This document shows positions 8,503 to 16,038 of a stretch of 64,000 bases of DNA, one piece after another. The notes beneath the pieces are model-generated. The model was not told where the DNA came from, ran no database searches, and saw nothing but the letters and a program-made list of their open reading frames with translations. The position numbers and the translations under genes are program-made. The first letter of the stretch is position 1. Each line of letters opens with the position of its first letter. Origin of the DNA: Solidesulfovibrio sp. (GTDB lineage: Bacteria > Desulfobacterota > Desulfovibrionia > Desulfovibrionales > Desulfovibrionaceae); NCBI RefSeq assembly GCF_038562415.1, contig NZ_JBCFBA010000015.1, positions 1 to 64,000 of the forward strand, given 5' to 3'.

Positions 8503-9807
8503 TCAGGGCGGCCCGGCCCTGTCCGGGAAAAAACTGTGCATGGTTTCGGCCAGCCGCTCCTCCATCCGGGGCACGAGCCCGGCCAGGGCCTCGGCGGAAA
8601 GCCCCAGGGCCTCCCAGGCGGCCGGGTCCAGGGGCGGGACATGGCGATTGCCGCTGCCGCCCCAGCCCATGGCCGTGGCCAGGCAGTCGGCCAGATGGAC
8701 CACGGCCGGCCCTTCGAGAAACAACGGCTCGTCAAGGTCGTGATGGTAGCGGACCATCTTTTCCAGATTGGCCGGAAACTGCCATTTGCGCAGCAGCCCC
8801 CCGCCCAGGGCGGCATGGTCGAAGCCCAGGGTTTCGCGCTCGGCGACGTGGAGGGGCTGGCGGTCGGCGACGGCCTGGCGCATGGCCGCGGCCATGTGGT
8901 GGGAGGCCTGCTTGTAGACGACGATGCGGCCGATGTCGTGGAGCAGCCCGGCCACGAAGGCGGTTTCGGCGTCGTCCTGGCCCCGGGCGACGGCGATGAC
9001 CTGGGCGGCCACGGCGCAGCCCACGCTGTGCTCCCAAAAAACCCGCATGTTGACCCAATGCGGCGGAATGTCCTGGAAAAGCGGCAGGACCGAAACGCCC
9101 AGGGCCAGCGTGGCCAGTTGGCGGCCACCGACGACCAGCACCGCCCGGGACAGGCTGTCGACCTTGGCCGGGAAGCGCCCGCCCACGGCCCGCATGGTGC
9201 GGGAGTAGTAGGAGCTGTTGACCAGGCGCAGGAGCTTGGCGGCCAGGCTCGGGTCGTGGCGGATGCTCGCCGCCGCGTCCTCGACCGTGCTGGCCGGATC
9301 GCGCAGGACTTCGCTGATGCGCTGGTAGACTTCCGGCGGGGAGACGAGCTTGGGCTCGTCGCGCAACAGCGCCTCGGGCGAGGCCGGGGGTTCCAGGGCC
9401 TCCCCGGCGGCGCGCCGCGGCTCCTCGGGCGCGGCGGACTCCCGGCCGGCTTCGGCGCCCTCCCAGCCGGCCCCGGCCGCCCGCCGGCGGCGGATCTCCC
9501 GGTCCAGGGCCAGAGGGAACAGGACCCGGCCGACGGCGCTCTCCGGATCGAACCGGCAAAAGCGCTCCCGCACCGCCTGCTCGGCCGCCTCGTCCACGAG
9601 GGGCCCGAGCGCGTCGGGCGCGCCGGCGGCAGCCGGCTGCGGCGCCTCCAGCACACCCACGTCCGGCAGGTTCCAGGCCAGCAGGGACTTGAGGTGACCG
9701 CCGTCGAGGGTGGTCCCCTTGGGCATGAGGAAACGGCCGCCGGGCGTCAAGACGTCCTCGGCCAGCACCATACCCGCTCGCAATTGTGAAACGCTGCGCC
9801 TGACCAT
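8503..9807 (-). CDS. HDOD domain protein with N-terminal DUF3391-like domain
   Basis: A 434-residue cytoplasmic protein. Residues 1-55 form a small domain with the pattern L..GM.LA..V..PGG....G..L, seen also as a separate protein at 61649-62089. An Ala/Arg-rich linker follows, and the last 260 residues are an HDOD domain with LLHDIGR and RYHHDL motifs. HDOD domains are related to HD-GYP phosphodiesterases but usually lack full metal sites and act as signalling scaffolds. It is first in an apparent operon with the NtrC regulator and the CBS hybrid kinase. The ATG at 9807 has a GGAGG only two bases away, so the start is moderately certain; an upstream ATG at 9858 has no binding site. Confidence 0.85.
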   Translation of the reverse strand: MVRRSVSQLRAGMVLAEDVLTPGGRFLMPKGTTLDGGHLKSLLAWNLPDVGVLEAPQPAAAGAPDALGPLVDEAAEQAVRERFCRFDPESAVGRVLFPLALDREIRRRRAAGAGWEGAEAGRESAAPEEPRRAAGEALEPPASPEALLRDEPKLVSPPEVYQRISEVLRDPASTVEDAAASIRHDPSLAAKLLRLVNSSYYSRTMRAVGGRFPAKVDSLSRAVLVVGGRQLATLALGVSVLPLFQDIPPHWVNMRVFWEHSVGCAVAAQVIAVARGQDDAETAFVAGLLHDIGRIVVYKQASHHMAAAMRQAVADRQPLHVAERETLGFDHAALGGGLLRKWQFPANLEKMVRYHHDLDEPLFLEGPAVVHLADCLATAMGWGGSGNRHVPPLDPAAWEALGLSAEALAGLVPRMEERLAETMHSFFPDRAGPP

Positions 9808-9877
9808 CGCCTCCGCCGTGCACGCCGCCGCGGCTTGCTGCCTTGGTCGCGTGATCATAAGGGATTGGATATGGCTG

Positions 9878-11059
9878 TCAAGAAAGGCCGGCGGTTTCGC
9901 CCGGGAGCGGGCCGTCGGCCGCAAGGGTCAGGACGAGCCGCGAAGGCCGGCCGGATCCGGACGGTTCATACCGCAAGGCTCCGCCGTTTTCGTTGAGAAA
10001 ATTGATAAACACCGCCACCGCCGGCGCCCCGGTCGCGACCTCGGGCGCGCCTTCCAGGACCAGGATCACGGCGCCCTCCGGCGCCCTGCCCAGGCGCACC
10101 GTCACCGCGCCCGTGGCCGCGTCCAGGACCTGGCGCAACAGGGCGGCCAGCCCGGTCAGAAACGGCTGGCGACGCACCGTCACCACCACGCCGGCGGCGA
10201 TGTCCCGGGCCACGGGGTCGTGTCCGGCCGATCGCGGCATGCGGTCGAGGATGGCGCCCAGTTCCTCGTCCAGGCGCACGGCGGCCAGGTAATGCCGGGG
10301 CCGGCCCCGGCGCTCGAAGGCCTCCCGATACCGCTCCAGATCGTCCAGCATCCGCGCCTTGATCTCGCCCAGGGCCCCGGCCCGCTCGGCCAGCCGGGGC
10401 ATGGCCCGGGCCACGACCGCCTCGCGCAGGGCGGCGGCCAGCCGGGCGGCCTCGGCGGTCTCTCCGGCCTCCAGGCGGCCGGCGAGCTCGGCGAAGGCGC
10501 CGCCCAAGCGCTCCGCCCCGTCCAGGGCCCGGGTCAAGCGCAGCAGTTCCAGTTCCAGGGCAGACAGGGCGTTGCCCACGCCGTGCAGGTAGGTTCCGGC
10601 CGCTTCGTCCTGGCCGGCGGCGAAAGCGGACTCGGCCTCGCGCTCGGCCAGTTTCTCGCGCAGGCGGGATTCGCGCAGGGCCCTGGTGCGGTCGATCAGG
10701 ACGCTGGTACGCCGGTCCACGAGCCGGGCCAGTTCCTCGTTGGCCAGCCGCAGCCCGTCCTCGGCCCGGCGGCGGCGCCTGGCGTCCCGGACGGCCAAAA
10801 AGGCCAGCCCCAGTCCGCCCACGCTTAAAAGCGCCATCATCAGGCGCATGTCCCGCACCCGGGCCGTCAAATCCGGGGCCACGGCCAGGCACTGGACCAC
10901 GGCCCGTTCGTAATCGAGGACCACGTACCAGCCCAAGGCGACGCAGATGGCCGCGGCCAGGGGCAGCAGCAAGTCCACCTCGCGCGCCCCGCCCGGGGCG
11001 TCGGCGGGGTGGCCGGGCTCCCGGCTCTTGACGAGCGGATCAGGAGCGTCTGCGCTCAT
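9878..11059 (-). CDS. Membrane protein resembling a degenerate histidine kinase
   Basis: A 393-residue protein with two membrane segments (about 27-50 and 70-90) separated by a short periplasmic loop of some 20 residues. A coiled coil leads to a helix with HGVGNALSALELE, resembling the H-x-x-x-N phospho-acceptor helix of some kinases. The C-terminal 90 residues look like an ATPase fold (INFLNENGGALRYEP) but lack recognisable DxGxG and GLGL boxes, so ATP binding is doubtful. It may be a decayed kinase or a phosphotransfer/dimerisation module. ATG 11059 follows GAGGGA. It is 62 bases behind the zinc-ribbon gene on the same strand and 70 bases ahead of the HDOD gene, so it may belong to either unit. 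Confidence 0.55.
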   Translation of the reverse strand: MSADAPDPLVKSREPGHPADAPGGAREVDLLLPLAAAICVALGWYVVLDYERAVVQCLAVAPDLTARVRDMRLMMALLSVGGLGLAFLAVRDARRRRRAEDGLRLANEELARLVDRRTSVLIDRTRALRESRLREKLAEREAESAFAAGQDEAAGTYLHGVGNALSALELELLRLTRALDGAERLGGAFAELAGRLEAGETAEAARLAAALREAVVARAMPRLAERAGALGEIKARMLDDLERYREAFERRGRPRHYLAAVRLDEELGAILDRMPRSAGHDPVARDIAAGVVVTVRRQPFLTGLAALLRQVLDAATGAVTVRLGRAPEGAVILVLEGAPEVATGAPAVAVFINFLNENGGALRYEPSGSGRPSRLVLTLAADGPLPGETAGLS

Positions 11060-11121
11060 GGCTCCCTCGACGGCGTGCGATACCGGTGAAAACGACGCAA
11101 CGCCAAGCGGCCGGGGGCGAC

Positions 11122-11838
11122 CTAGTCGGGAAGGTTGATGCCGAAATCCATGCGGCCGAAGGTGTCGAGGCCGTCGTCCATGCCGCCGCCCTCGACGTTT
11201 TCCTCGACCACGCGCGTGGGCGCCGTCTTGGTCTTGCGGCGCCGACGGGCGATGATCTCCTTGAGCAGTTCGTCGCGGCCCATGTAGCAGTCCATGCACA
11301 TGTCGTCGCGAGGGCTGAATTCGGAGGTGCGCTTGCGCAGGTTGCAGACCTTGCAGATGCGGGCGTCGGCCACGGGGCTGGCCACGTCCTCGTCCTCGTC
11401 CTCCTCGACAACGGCATCGTCCTCGATTTCGGGCAAGGCCTCGTCCGTTTCCTCGCGCTCCCGGCGCACGGGCTTTTCCTTGCGGGGCTTGGCCGCAGCC
11501 GCCGTCCGCGCCGGGACGTCCTCGTCGCGGGCGTCGGGCTCGATGCGCAGGCTAAACGGCCCCTTGCGCGTGCGCACCTGGATCTCGCCGGAAAGCATTT
11601 CCGGGAACAGCTCGGCAAAAATGCGCACCAGTTGGAACTTCTTGTCCACACCCTTGCGCCGCACCCGGATGTAGGCGCGGTTGCCCTGGACGGTGGGCCA
11701 GATGGCCTTGTCCAGGTTGGCGCCGTCGTCTTGCAGGTAACGCCCCTCGACAACGAAGCCTTCCTCGCAGATGAAGTACTCGGTTCCCGGTTCGCAATGA
11801 AAATAATCCGCTTCGGGAGGTATCTTCTTCCAAGCCAA
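11122..11838 (-). CDS. Acidic zinc-ribbon protein, unknown function
   Basis: A 238-residue soluble protein I cannot name. Residues 1-105 form a compact mixed domain beginning WKKIPPEADYFHCEPGTEYF. A highly charged linker with a long Glu/Asp run (about 126-152) follows, then a four-cysteine ribbon (C162, C165, C181, C184) of the form CxxC-x15-CxxC, and a basic RRRRK stretch. Zinc binding is likely from the cysteine spacing. The reading frame starts at a TTG (11838) with GAGGG eight bases upstream, and the N-terminal sequence is compact and plausible from there. It follows the LUD gene by 32 bases, suggesting co-transcription. A nucleic-acid or protein-interaction role is conceivable but unproven. 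Confidence 0.7.
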   Translation of the reverse strand: MAWKKIPPEADYFHCEPGTEYFICEEGFVVEGRYLQDDGANLDKAIWPTVQGNRAYIRVRRKGVDKKFQLVRIFAELFPEMLSGEIQVRTRKGPFSLRIEPDARDEDVPARTAAAAKPRKEKPVRREREETDEALPEIEDDAVVEEDEDEDVASPVADARICKVCNLRKRTSEFSPRDDMCMDCYMGRDELLKEIIARRRRKTKTAPTRVVEENVEGGGMDDGLDTFGRMDFGINLPD

Positions 11839-11870
11839 CGCCGCGCCCTCGCTTTGCCCAATCGGCCTCG

Positions 11871-12524
11871 TTAGAGTCCCAGATCCTCATTGACGCAGAT
11901 CACCGTGATCCGCCCTCTGGGGAAGGACTTTTCGGTGATAGTCCAGACATTACAGATACGTTCCGGGCTGCCGCAGTCCTCGCAACGGGCGCTGGCCGTG
12001 CAGGGCGTTTTCTTGGACAACCGGATGGCGTTCGCCGGAGCGGCGAATTCCTTGATGCGGCGCACGGCGGAAGTCAAGTCCGGCACGAGCTTGTTGCGCC
12101 CCACCAGCACCACCACCTGTCTGGGACCAAAGGCGATGGCGCAGGCCCGGTTGCCGATCATGTCCAGGTTGACGAGCACGCCGTCCTCGGTGACAGCGTT
12201 GGTACCGGTGAGGAAAAGGTCCGCGAGCAGGGCCTGGCGGCGGCGCTCGTACGCCTCGGCCGGGGTGAGGGTCTTGTCCAGGGTGTCGAGGACGGCGATG
12301 TCCGGCCGTTGCGCCAGGGCCTCGGGCAGCCCGGAAGCCACCAGGGTGGCCGAGCCGCCGTAGGCGACGCTCTTGGCGCCCGATTCCGGCAGAATGGTTT
12401 CGAGGACGAGGGCGCGGGCCGCGGCCAGATCGGGGACGACGTGGGCCTTGAAATGGTTGCCGCGCAAGGCCTCGGCCAAGTCCTCAAGCCGCTTGGCGTA
12501 ATAGACATCTTTTGGCGTGGGCAT
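11871..12524 (-). CDS. LUD domain protein (lactate utilisation family, YkgG/LutC-like)
   Basis: A 217-residue cytoplasmic protein of the LUD (DUF162) family, recognised by the N-terminal LEDLAEALRGNHF helix, a GGSATLVASG loop, the NLDMIGNRACAIAFGP core and a C-terminal cysteine cluster CTASARCEDCGSPERICN. Relatives LutB and LutC take part in lactate oxidation; the shorter stand-alone form, as here, has no proven reaction. The Cys-rich tail suggests a metal or Fe-S site. Lactate is a standard substrate of Desulfovibrio, but no lactate dehydrogenase subunit lies nearby. ATG 12524 follows GGAGGGA at good distance, excluding a start 48 bases upstream. Confidence 0.85.
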   Translation of the reverse strand: MPTPKDVYYAKRLEDLAEALRGNHFKAHVVPDLAAARALVLETILPESGAKSVAYGGSATLVASGLPEALAQRPDIAVLDTLDKTLTPAEAYERRRQALLADLFLTGTNAVTEDGVLVNLDMIGNRACAIAFGPRQVVVLVGRNKLVPDLTSAVRRIKEFAAPANAIRLSKKTPCTASARCEDCGSPERICNVWTITEKSFPRGRITVICVNEDLGL

Positions 12525-12599
12525 GTTCCCTCCCTCCGGCGCACCCGCAGCCGGCGCAGCCCTTTTAATCACGCCGCTTAAAAAATCAAGGCGCGAATG

Positions 12600-13058
12600 T
12601 CATGGATAGGCGGCCCGCAGTTCATTGAGAAATTCCCCGACGGTCGGATCCTTGCGGTTCTCGCGCACAACGACCCAGATTCCCCAGGAAACCGGGATGT
12701 TGCGATTCCTCTTATTGGTATAGAAGGCATCCAAGGCGGTAACGATTTGCCCGGCGGGCATGCCGGCGAAAAAGGCGTCGGACTGGCGCATGATGCTTTC
12801 CATGATGTCCGAGCAGATCGTGTACTCGTTTTTGAGCGTGATCGAGAGGATGTTCTCGTTGAGGTTGAAACCGTCGAAGATGCCGAGCACCAGATCGGTC
12901 TTCTGCTCGCGGGAAAGCCCCAGCCAGAAGGAGCCGGCGCGCTTGGCGGCCTCGGCCGGCCGCGCGGCCAGGGCCTGGGTCGAGATCGACAGGACCAGGC
13001 AGGCCACAAGAGCCATGGCCGCGAGCTCTCCCGGACCGCCTGTGCGCCACTTCGCCAT
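12600..13058 (-). CDS. Exported protein of unknown function
   Basis: A 152-residue protein with a clear signal peptide: a basic start, a hydrophobic stretch (AAMALVACLVLSIS) and an ALA cleavage site near residue 32. The mature part is mostly helical, with LGIFDGFNLNENIL and a late WGIWVVVRENR segment, and has a single Cys. It should reside in the periplasm. I recognise no family. Of two ATGs six bases apart, that at 13058 has GAGGAG seven bases away and is preferred; the other would add two residues. It is 75 bases ahead of the LUD gene and may be its leader gene. Confidence 0.7.
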   Translation of the reverse strand: MAKWRTGGPGELAAMALVACLVLSISTQALAARPAEAAKRAGSFWLGLSREQKTDLVLGIFDGFNLNENILSITLKNEYTICSDIMESIMRQSDAFFAGMPAGQIVTALDAFYTNKRNRNIPVSWGIWVVVRENRKDPTVGEFLNELRAAYP

Positions 13059-13160
13059 CGTCATGCTCCTCGCGGCCCCGGGGCCGGTTCGCGCCATCGG
13101 AATTCCTTGTAGGCCAAGGGACGCCCCCTTTCAACGGGTTCGGGAAAAAAACTCGCCTTT

Positions 13161-13805
13161 TCACGTGGAAAGCATCTGGGGCGGCAGATGGCTCGTGCGC
13201 ACCTGACCGAGCAGGGCCTGGCCCGGGGACATGGCCAGCACGGTCATGGCCGCGTTGGGATAGGCCACGGCCGTGCGAATGGCCCGGAACCGGACCATGG
13301 CCTCCTGGGCGCCCAGGGGGCCGGCCAGGACGCGCAGCATGACCCCGCGCAGGAACTGGCCGTGGGAAAAAACCACCGTGGAGCCGGCCAGGGTATGCAA
13401 CCGCTCCAGAAAGCCCTCGACCCGGTCCCAGAAATCGACGAAGGATTCGGCCCCCTCCGCGTCCCGAAAACGCGGGTCCAGGCGCTGCCAGTAGTCGGAG
13501 ACGGCGGCGGCGCGGTCGCGCCGGGTGGTGCCGGTGTAGCGCCTCGGGGCGAGATAGGTGAACTCCTGGACCGGCCACACGGCCACCGGCACCTCGGGAA
13601 AGCGGTCGCACAGGGGCTGGGCCGTCTGGACCGCCCGGTCGAAAGCCGAGAAGACCACCCGTCGCGGCGGGCGCAGGAAACAGGACGCCACCAGGGCGGC
13701 CTGGGCGTGTCCCAGCGGGGTCAACGGGATGGTGTCGGGATAGATCGTGGTTTCACCGGCGTTGGAGGCACTCTGGCCGTGACGGATGAGACGGACGATG
13801 GGCAT
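13161..13805 (-). CDS. Histidine phosphatase superfamily protein
   Basis: A 214-residue protein starting MPIVRLIRHGQSASN, the RHG phosphohistidine loop (H9 the nucleophile), with a second catalytic His in VVFSHGQFLRG near residue 135. This fold covers phosphoglycerate mutases, SixA-like protein phosphatases and alpha-ribazole phosphatase; the substrate cannot be told from sequence. It is the last gene of a closely packed set MFS transporter / FliL-like / phosphatase, starting eight bases after the FliL-like stop, so translation is probably coupled. The immediate upstream sequence has only a weak TAGG binding site, consistent with coupling. Confidence 0.85.
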   Translation of the reverse strand: MPIVRLIRHGQSASNAGETTIYPDTIPLTPLGHAQAALVASCFLRPPRRVVFSAFDRAVQTAQPLCDRFPEVPVAVWPVQEFTYLAPRRYTGTTRRDRAAAVSDYWQRLDPRFRDAEGAESFVDFWDRVEGFLERLHTLAGSTVVFSHGQFLRGVMLRVLAGPLGAQEAMVRFRAIRTAVAYPNAAMTVLAMSPGQALLGQVRTSHLPPQMLST

Positions 13806-13813
13806 GGCCGCGC

Positions 13814-14278
13814 CTACCGGACGACGAGTTGCAGGAAATACAGGCGCACGACGCGGGGGGCGCCGATGGCCTTGTTCATGACCGCGACGAGCTCGTCCTT
13901 GAGCCGGCGCTTGCCCGCCACACCGGAAAGTTCGGCGGCGTTTTTCGTGCGCAAGAACATGACCAGGGCGTCGCGGGTCCTGGACGAGGCCGCCAATTGC
14001 GCTCCCTCGGCGTCGCGGCACTGGGCCTCGAAGCCAATATAGAGCCGGGCCAGGCGGTCGCCGTCGGCGATGTTGACCTCAAGGAGCGGATAGACGACGT
14101 TGCCGCCCTTGACCTCGACCTCGGACTGGGCCAGCCCCCAGCCCGGCCAGGCCACGACCAGGGCCAGAAGCAGCAGGCCGGCGGAGGCAGCCCCCCCGAG
14201 CCCGCGCCGGATCGGTCCGCCGGCCGCGGCCAAGCCCCCTGGCCGCCGATCGGCCGTCGCGTCGCCTTTGCGCGTCAT
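13814..14278 (-). CDS. FliL-like membrane protein
   Basis: A 154-residue protein with a basic N terminus, one membrane segment (about 33-50) and a periplasmic domain from residue 60 whose pattern YPLLEVNIADGDRLARLYIGF, then FLRTKNAAEL, GKRRLKDEL and a terminal VVRLYFLQLVVR is typical of FliL (shown in pieces; positions 63-154). FliL sits around the flagellar stator and stabilises the MotAB/rotor contact. Here it is not beside motA/motB or fliM/fliN but between an MFS transporter and a phosphatase, so it may be a second, diverged copy. ATG 14278 follows a weak AAGG. The preceding MFS gene ends 19 bases upstream. Confidence 0.65.
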   Translation of the reverse strand: MTRKGDATADRRPGGLAAAGGPIRRGLGGAASAGLLLLALVVAWPGWGLAQSEVEVKGGNVVYPLLEVNIADGDRLARLYIGFEAQCRDAEGAQLAASSRTRDALVMFLRTKNAAELSGVAGKRRLKDELVAVMNKAIGAPRVVRLYFLQLVVR

Positions 14279-14297
14279 CGCCTTGCCTTTTCGCGCC

Positions 14298-15461
14298 TCA
14301 TTTGACGGCCACGTCTCCCGGAAAAGCCCGGACGTCAAGGCGTGCCGCCACAAGGGCCGCCGCCGTCGCGGCCGCCGCCAGGGTCCCGGCCGCCGCACCG
14401 AAGCCGTACCGGCCGAGCACCAGCCCGGGCAGATAGGTCCCAAGCGCGCCGCCGGAATAGTAAAAGGAAATGTAAAGCCCGTTGACAAGCCCCTTGTGCG
14501 CCTTTTCCGCGCCGTTGAGCACCCCTGGAGCCACGGAGTGGGCCAAGAACATGCCGGAGCACAACACGAAAACGCTGCCGAAAAGGGTCGTCGGGGATGG
14601 CAGGAAAAAAACCGCCACCGCCGCGATGACCAGGCCGGCCCCGAGGGCCATGGTCCGGGTGGGGCCACCCAGGGGCCTGGCAAAGCGGTGGGACGTCAGG
14701 CAGGCGATGATCCCCATGAGATAGCCCGAATACATGGTTCCGGCCCGAAGGGGCGAATAGCCGCCCTCCAGCCGCGCCAGCCGAAACGGCAGCAGATTGA
14801 GCATCCCGGAAAAAACGAAAAAAAGCAGCGCCACGACCAGATAGGTCGCCGCGAAGCCGGGTTTGCGCAGCACTTGCGGGGCATGGGCCAGACGCATGGG
14901 CGAGAAGGCGGCCCGGCCGTCCGGCGGCAGCCAGAGGGCAAGCGCCGCGCCAAGGCCCAGGCAGACGGCCAGGCCGACGAAGGGGATACGCCAGCCCAGA
15001 AGCTCGGCGGCGAGCCCCGAAAAAAAACGGCCGAAAAAACCGCCGAAGACCGTCACGGCGATATAGGCGGCCATGACCCGGCGCAGGGAAGCGGCCGAGG
15101 CCGTGGTGGCCAGATAGGTCATCACGGCCGTGAGCAGCGCCGGCACGAGCAGGCCCAGCCCCACGCGCGCGGCCAGAAACCAGGTGAAATCCGGGGCCAG
15201 GCACAAGCCGGCGGTGCAGAGGGCCAAAAGCGCCAGGGAAGCGGCGATCAGCGGCTTGGCCGGCACGGCGTCGAGAAAAAACCCGTAGGCCAGCGGGGCC
15301 AGCCCCAAGGGCAGCATGGTCGCGGTGATGGTCAGGGAAGCCGTGGACTCGGTTACCCCGAAATGGGTGGCCAGGACCGGCAGCAGCGGCTGGGGCGCGT
15401 AGATGGAGGAAATGCCGCAGACGGTCGCGGCGTAGAGCACGGCAAGGGTCCATTTGTTCAT
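14298..15461 (-). CDS. MFS transporter
   Basis: A 387-residue integral membrane protein with about 12 hydrophobic segments. The start MNKWTLAVLYAATVCGISSIY, the loop after helix 2-3 and the mid-protein RLEGGYSPLRAG segment fit the arabinose-efflux/YnfM-like branch of the major facilitator superfamily, which exports small solutes or drugs by proton antiport. The substrate is unknown. It is the first of three same-strand genes (transporter, FliL-like, phosphatase). The upstream 340 bases contain several inverted repeats that may control it. ATG 15461 has only a GGGGA-like site ahead, so the start is reasonable rather than certain. Confidence 0.85.
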   Translation of the reverse strand: MNKWTLAVLYAATVCGISSIYAPQPLLPVLATHFGVTESTASLTITATMLPLGLAPLAYGFFLDAVPAKPLIAASLALLALCTAGLCLAPDFTWFLAARVGLGLLVPALLTAVMTYLATTASAASLRRVMAAYIAVTVFGGFFGRFFSGLAAELLGWRIPFVGLAVCLGLGAALALWLPPDGRAAFSPMRLAHAPQVLRKPGFAATYLVVALLFFVFSGMLNLLPFRLARLEGGYSPLRAGTMYSGYLMGIIACLTSHRFARPLGGPTRTMALGAGLVIAAVAVFFLPSPTTLFGSVFVLCSGMFLAHSVAPGVLNGAEKAHKGLVNGLYISFYYSGGALGTYLPGLVLGRYGFGAAAGTLAAAATAAALVAARLDVRAFPGDVAVK

Positions 15462-15801
15462 GACGACAATCCCCAAGGCGCGACGGCGCGGTGGGTATCC
15501 TACCGCCCACCTGCGCCGCTGCAAAGCCTTTATCCCGAAAAACCACCGGATAAAAGCCCGCGGCGACGCGGGAACGGGGACGGCGCCGCGGGCTGGCGGC
15601 GAATCGGCCGCCCGGGGAGGAGCCCGTCGCGGCCGTCGGGGGGCGGCCGCGACGAAGCCGGGCGGGCCTTCGCCAAATCCTTGCGCACCACACGCGGCGC
15701 ATCGATTGCCCGGTCCGCCGCGCACACCGCTTCGGTCCTGCGCTTCGACCCTTGCCGTCATGGGGCCCCCTTCCGACGGCTGCCTGCACGCCGACGCGTC
15801 C
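15462..15801. other. 340-base gap with three inverted repeats upstream of the MFS gene
   Basis: No gene is supported. Three inverted repeats are seen: TTTATCC/GGATAAA (15529-15535 and 15548-15554), a nine-pair GC stem (15557-15565/15584-15592), and a perfect ten-pair stem (15626-15635/15644-15653). The first, AT-rich one lies about 70-95 bases ahead of the MFS start on its strand and could be an operator or a promoter region; the GC stems could end the upstream zinc-ribbon transcript. Confidence 0.55.
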
Positions 15802-15966
15802 CTAGGACAAGCGGTCGATATCGAGGGCTTCGCCGCAATTGGGGCAACGCGACAGCCGGGTGCGAAAAAGGAGCCTCGGCCGGAAAAACAGCGCCCGCCA
15901 GGACGGTCCGGTGGGACGGTAGTCCACCAGGATGGACATGCCGCAGCGGCAGTAGCGACGTTGCAT
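15802..15966 (-). CDS. Small zinc-ribbon protein under likely repressor control
   Basis: A 54-residue protein with an N-terminal CRCG pair (C6, C8) and a C-terminal CPNCG pair (about 43 and 46), the layout of a minimal zinc ribbon with a basic middle part (RALFFRPRLLFRTRLSR). ATG 15966 has AAGGAGG seven bases upstream. A GC palindrome (15981-15996) and an operator-like palindrome (16001-16018) matching that of the adjacent S24 repressor lie directly upstream. Small zinc-ribbon proteins next to phage-type repressors can be regulators such as Mu Com, but the sequence is not close to Com as I know it. Function unknown; regulation by the repressor is inferred from the shared palindrome. Confidence 0.7.
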   Translation of the reverse strand: MQRRYCRCGMSILVDYRPTGPSWRALFFRPRLLFRTRLSRCPNCGEALDIDRLS

Positions 15967-16000
15967 GGTGCGCCTCCTTGTTGCGCGGCTGCGCAACGGT

Positions 16001-16018
16001 AGTTTATTTTTATAAACT
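16001..16018. promoter_or_regulatory. Operator-like palindrome upstream of the zinc-ribbon gene
   Basis: AGTTTAT-TTTT-ATAAACT, seven-base arms with a four-base spacer. It matches the site at 16771-16786 in both arms and in three of four spacer bases. It lies 35 bases ahead of the zinc-ribbon ATG, where a promoter is expected, and just behind the repressor stop codon. Confidence 0.65.
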
Positions 16019-16038
16019 TCCCGGACAAAAAAAAGAGC

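Noticed and set aside
15530-15727. 65-residue minus-strand frame upstream of the MFS gene
   Set aside because: Lies over GC stems, without binding site or conserved features.
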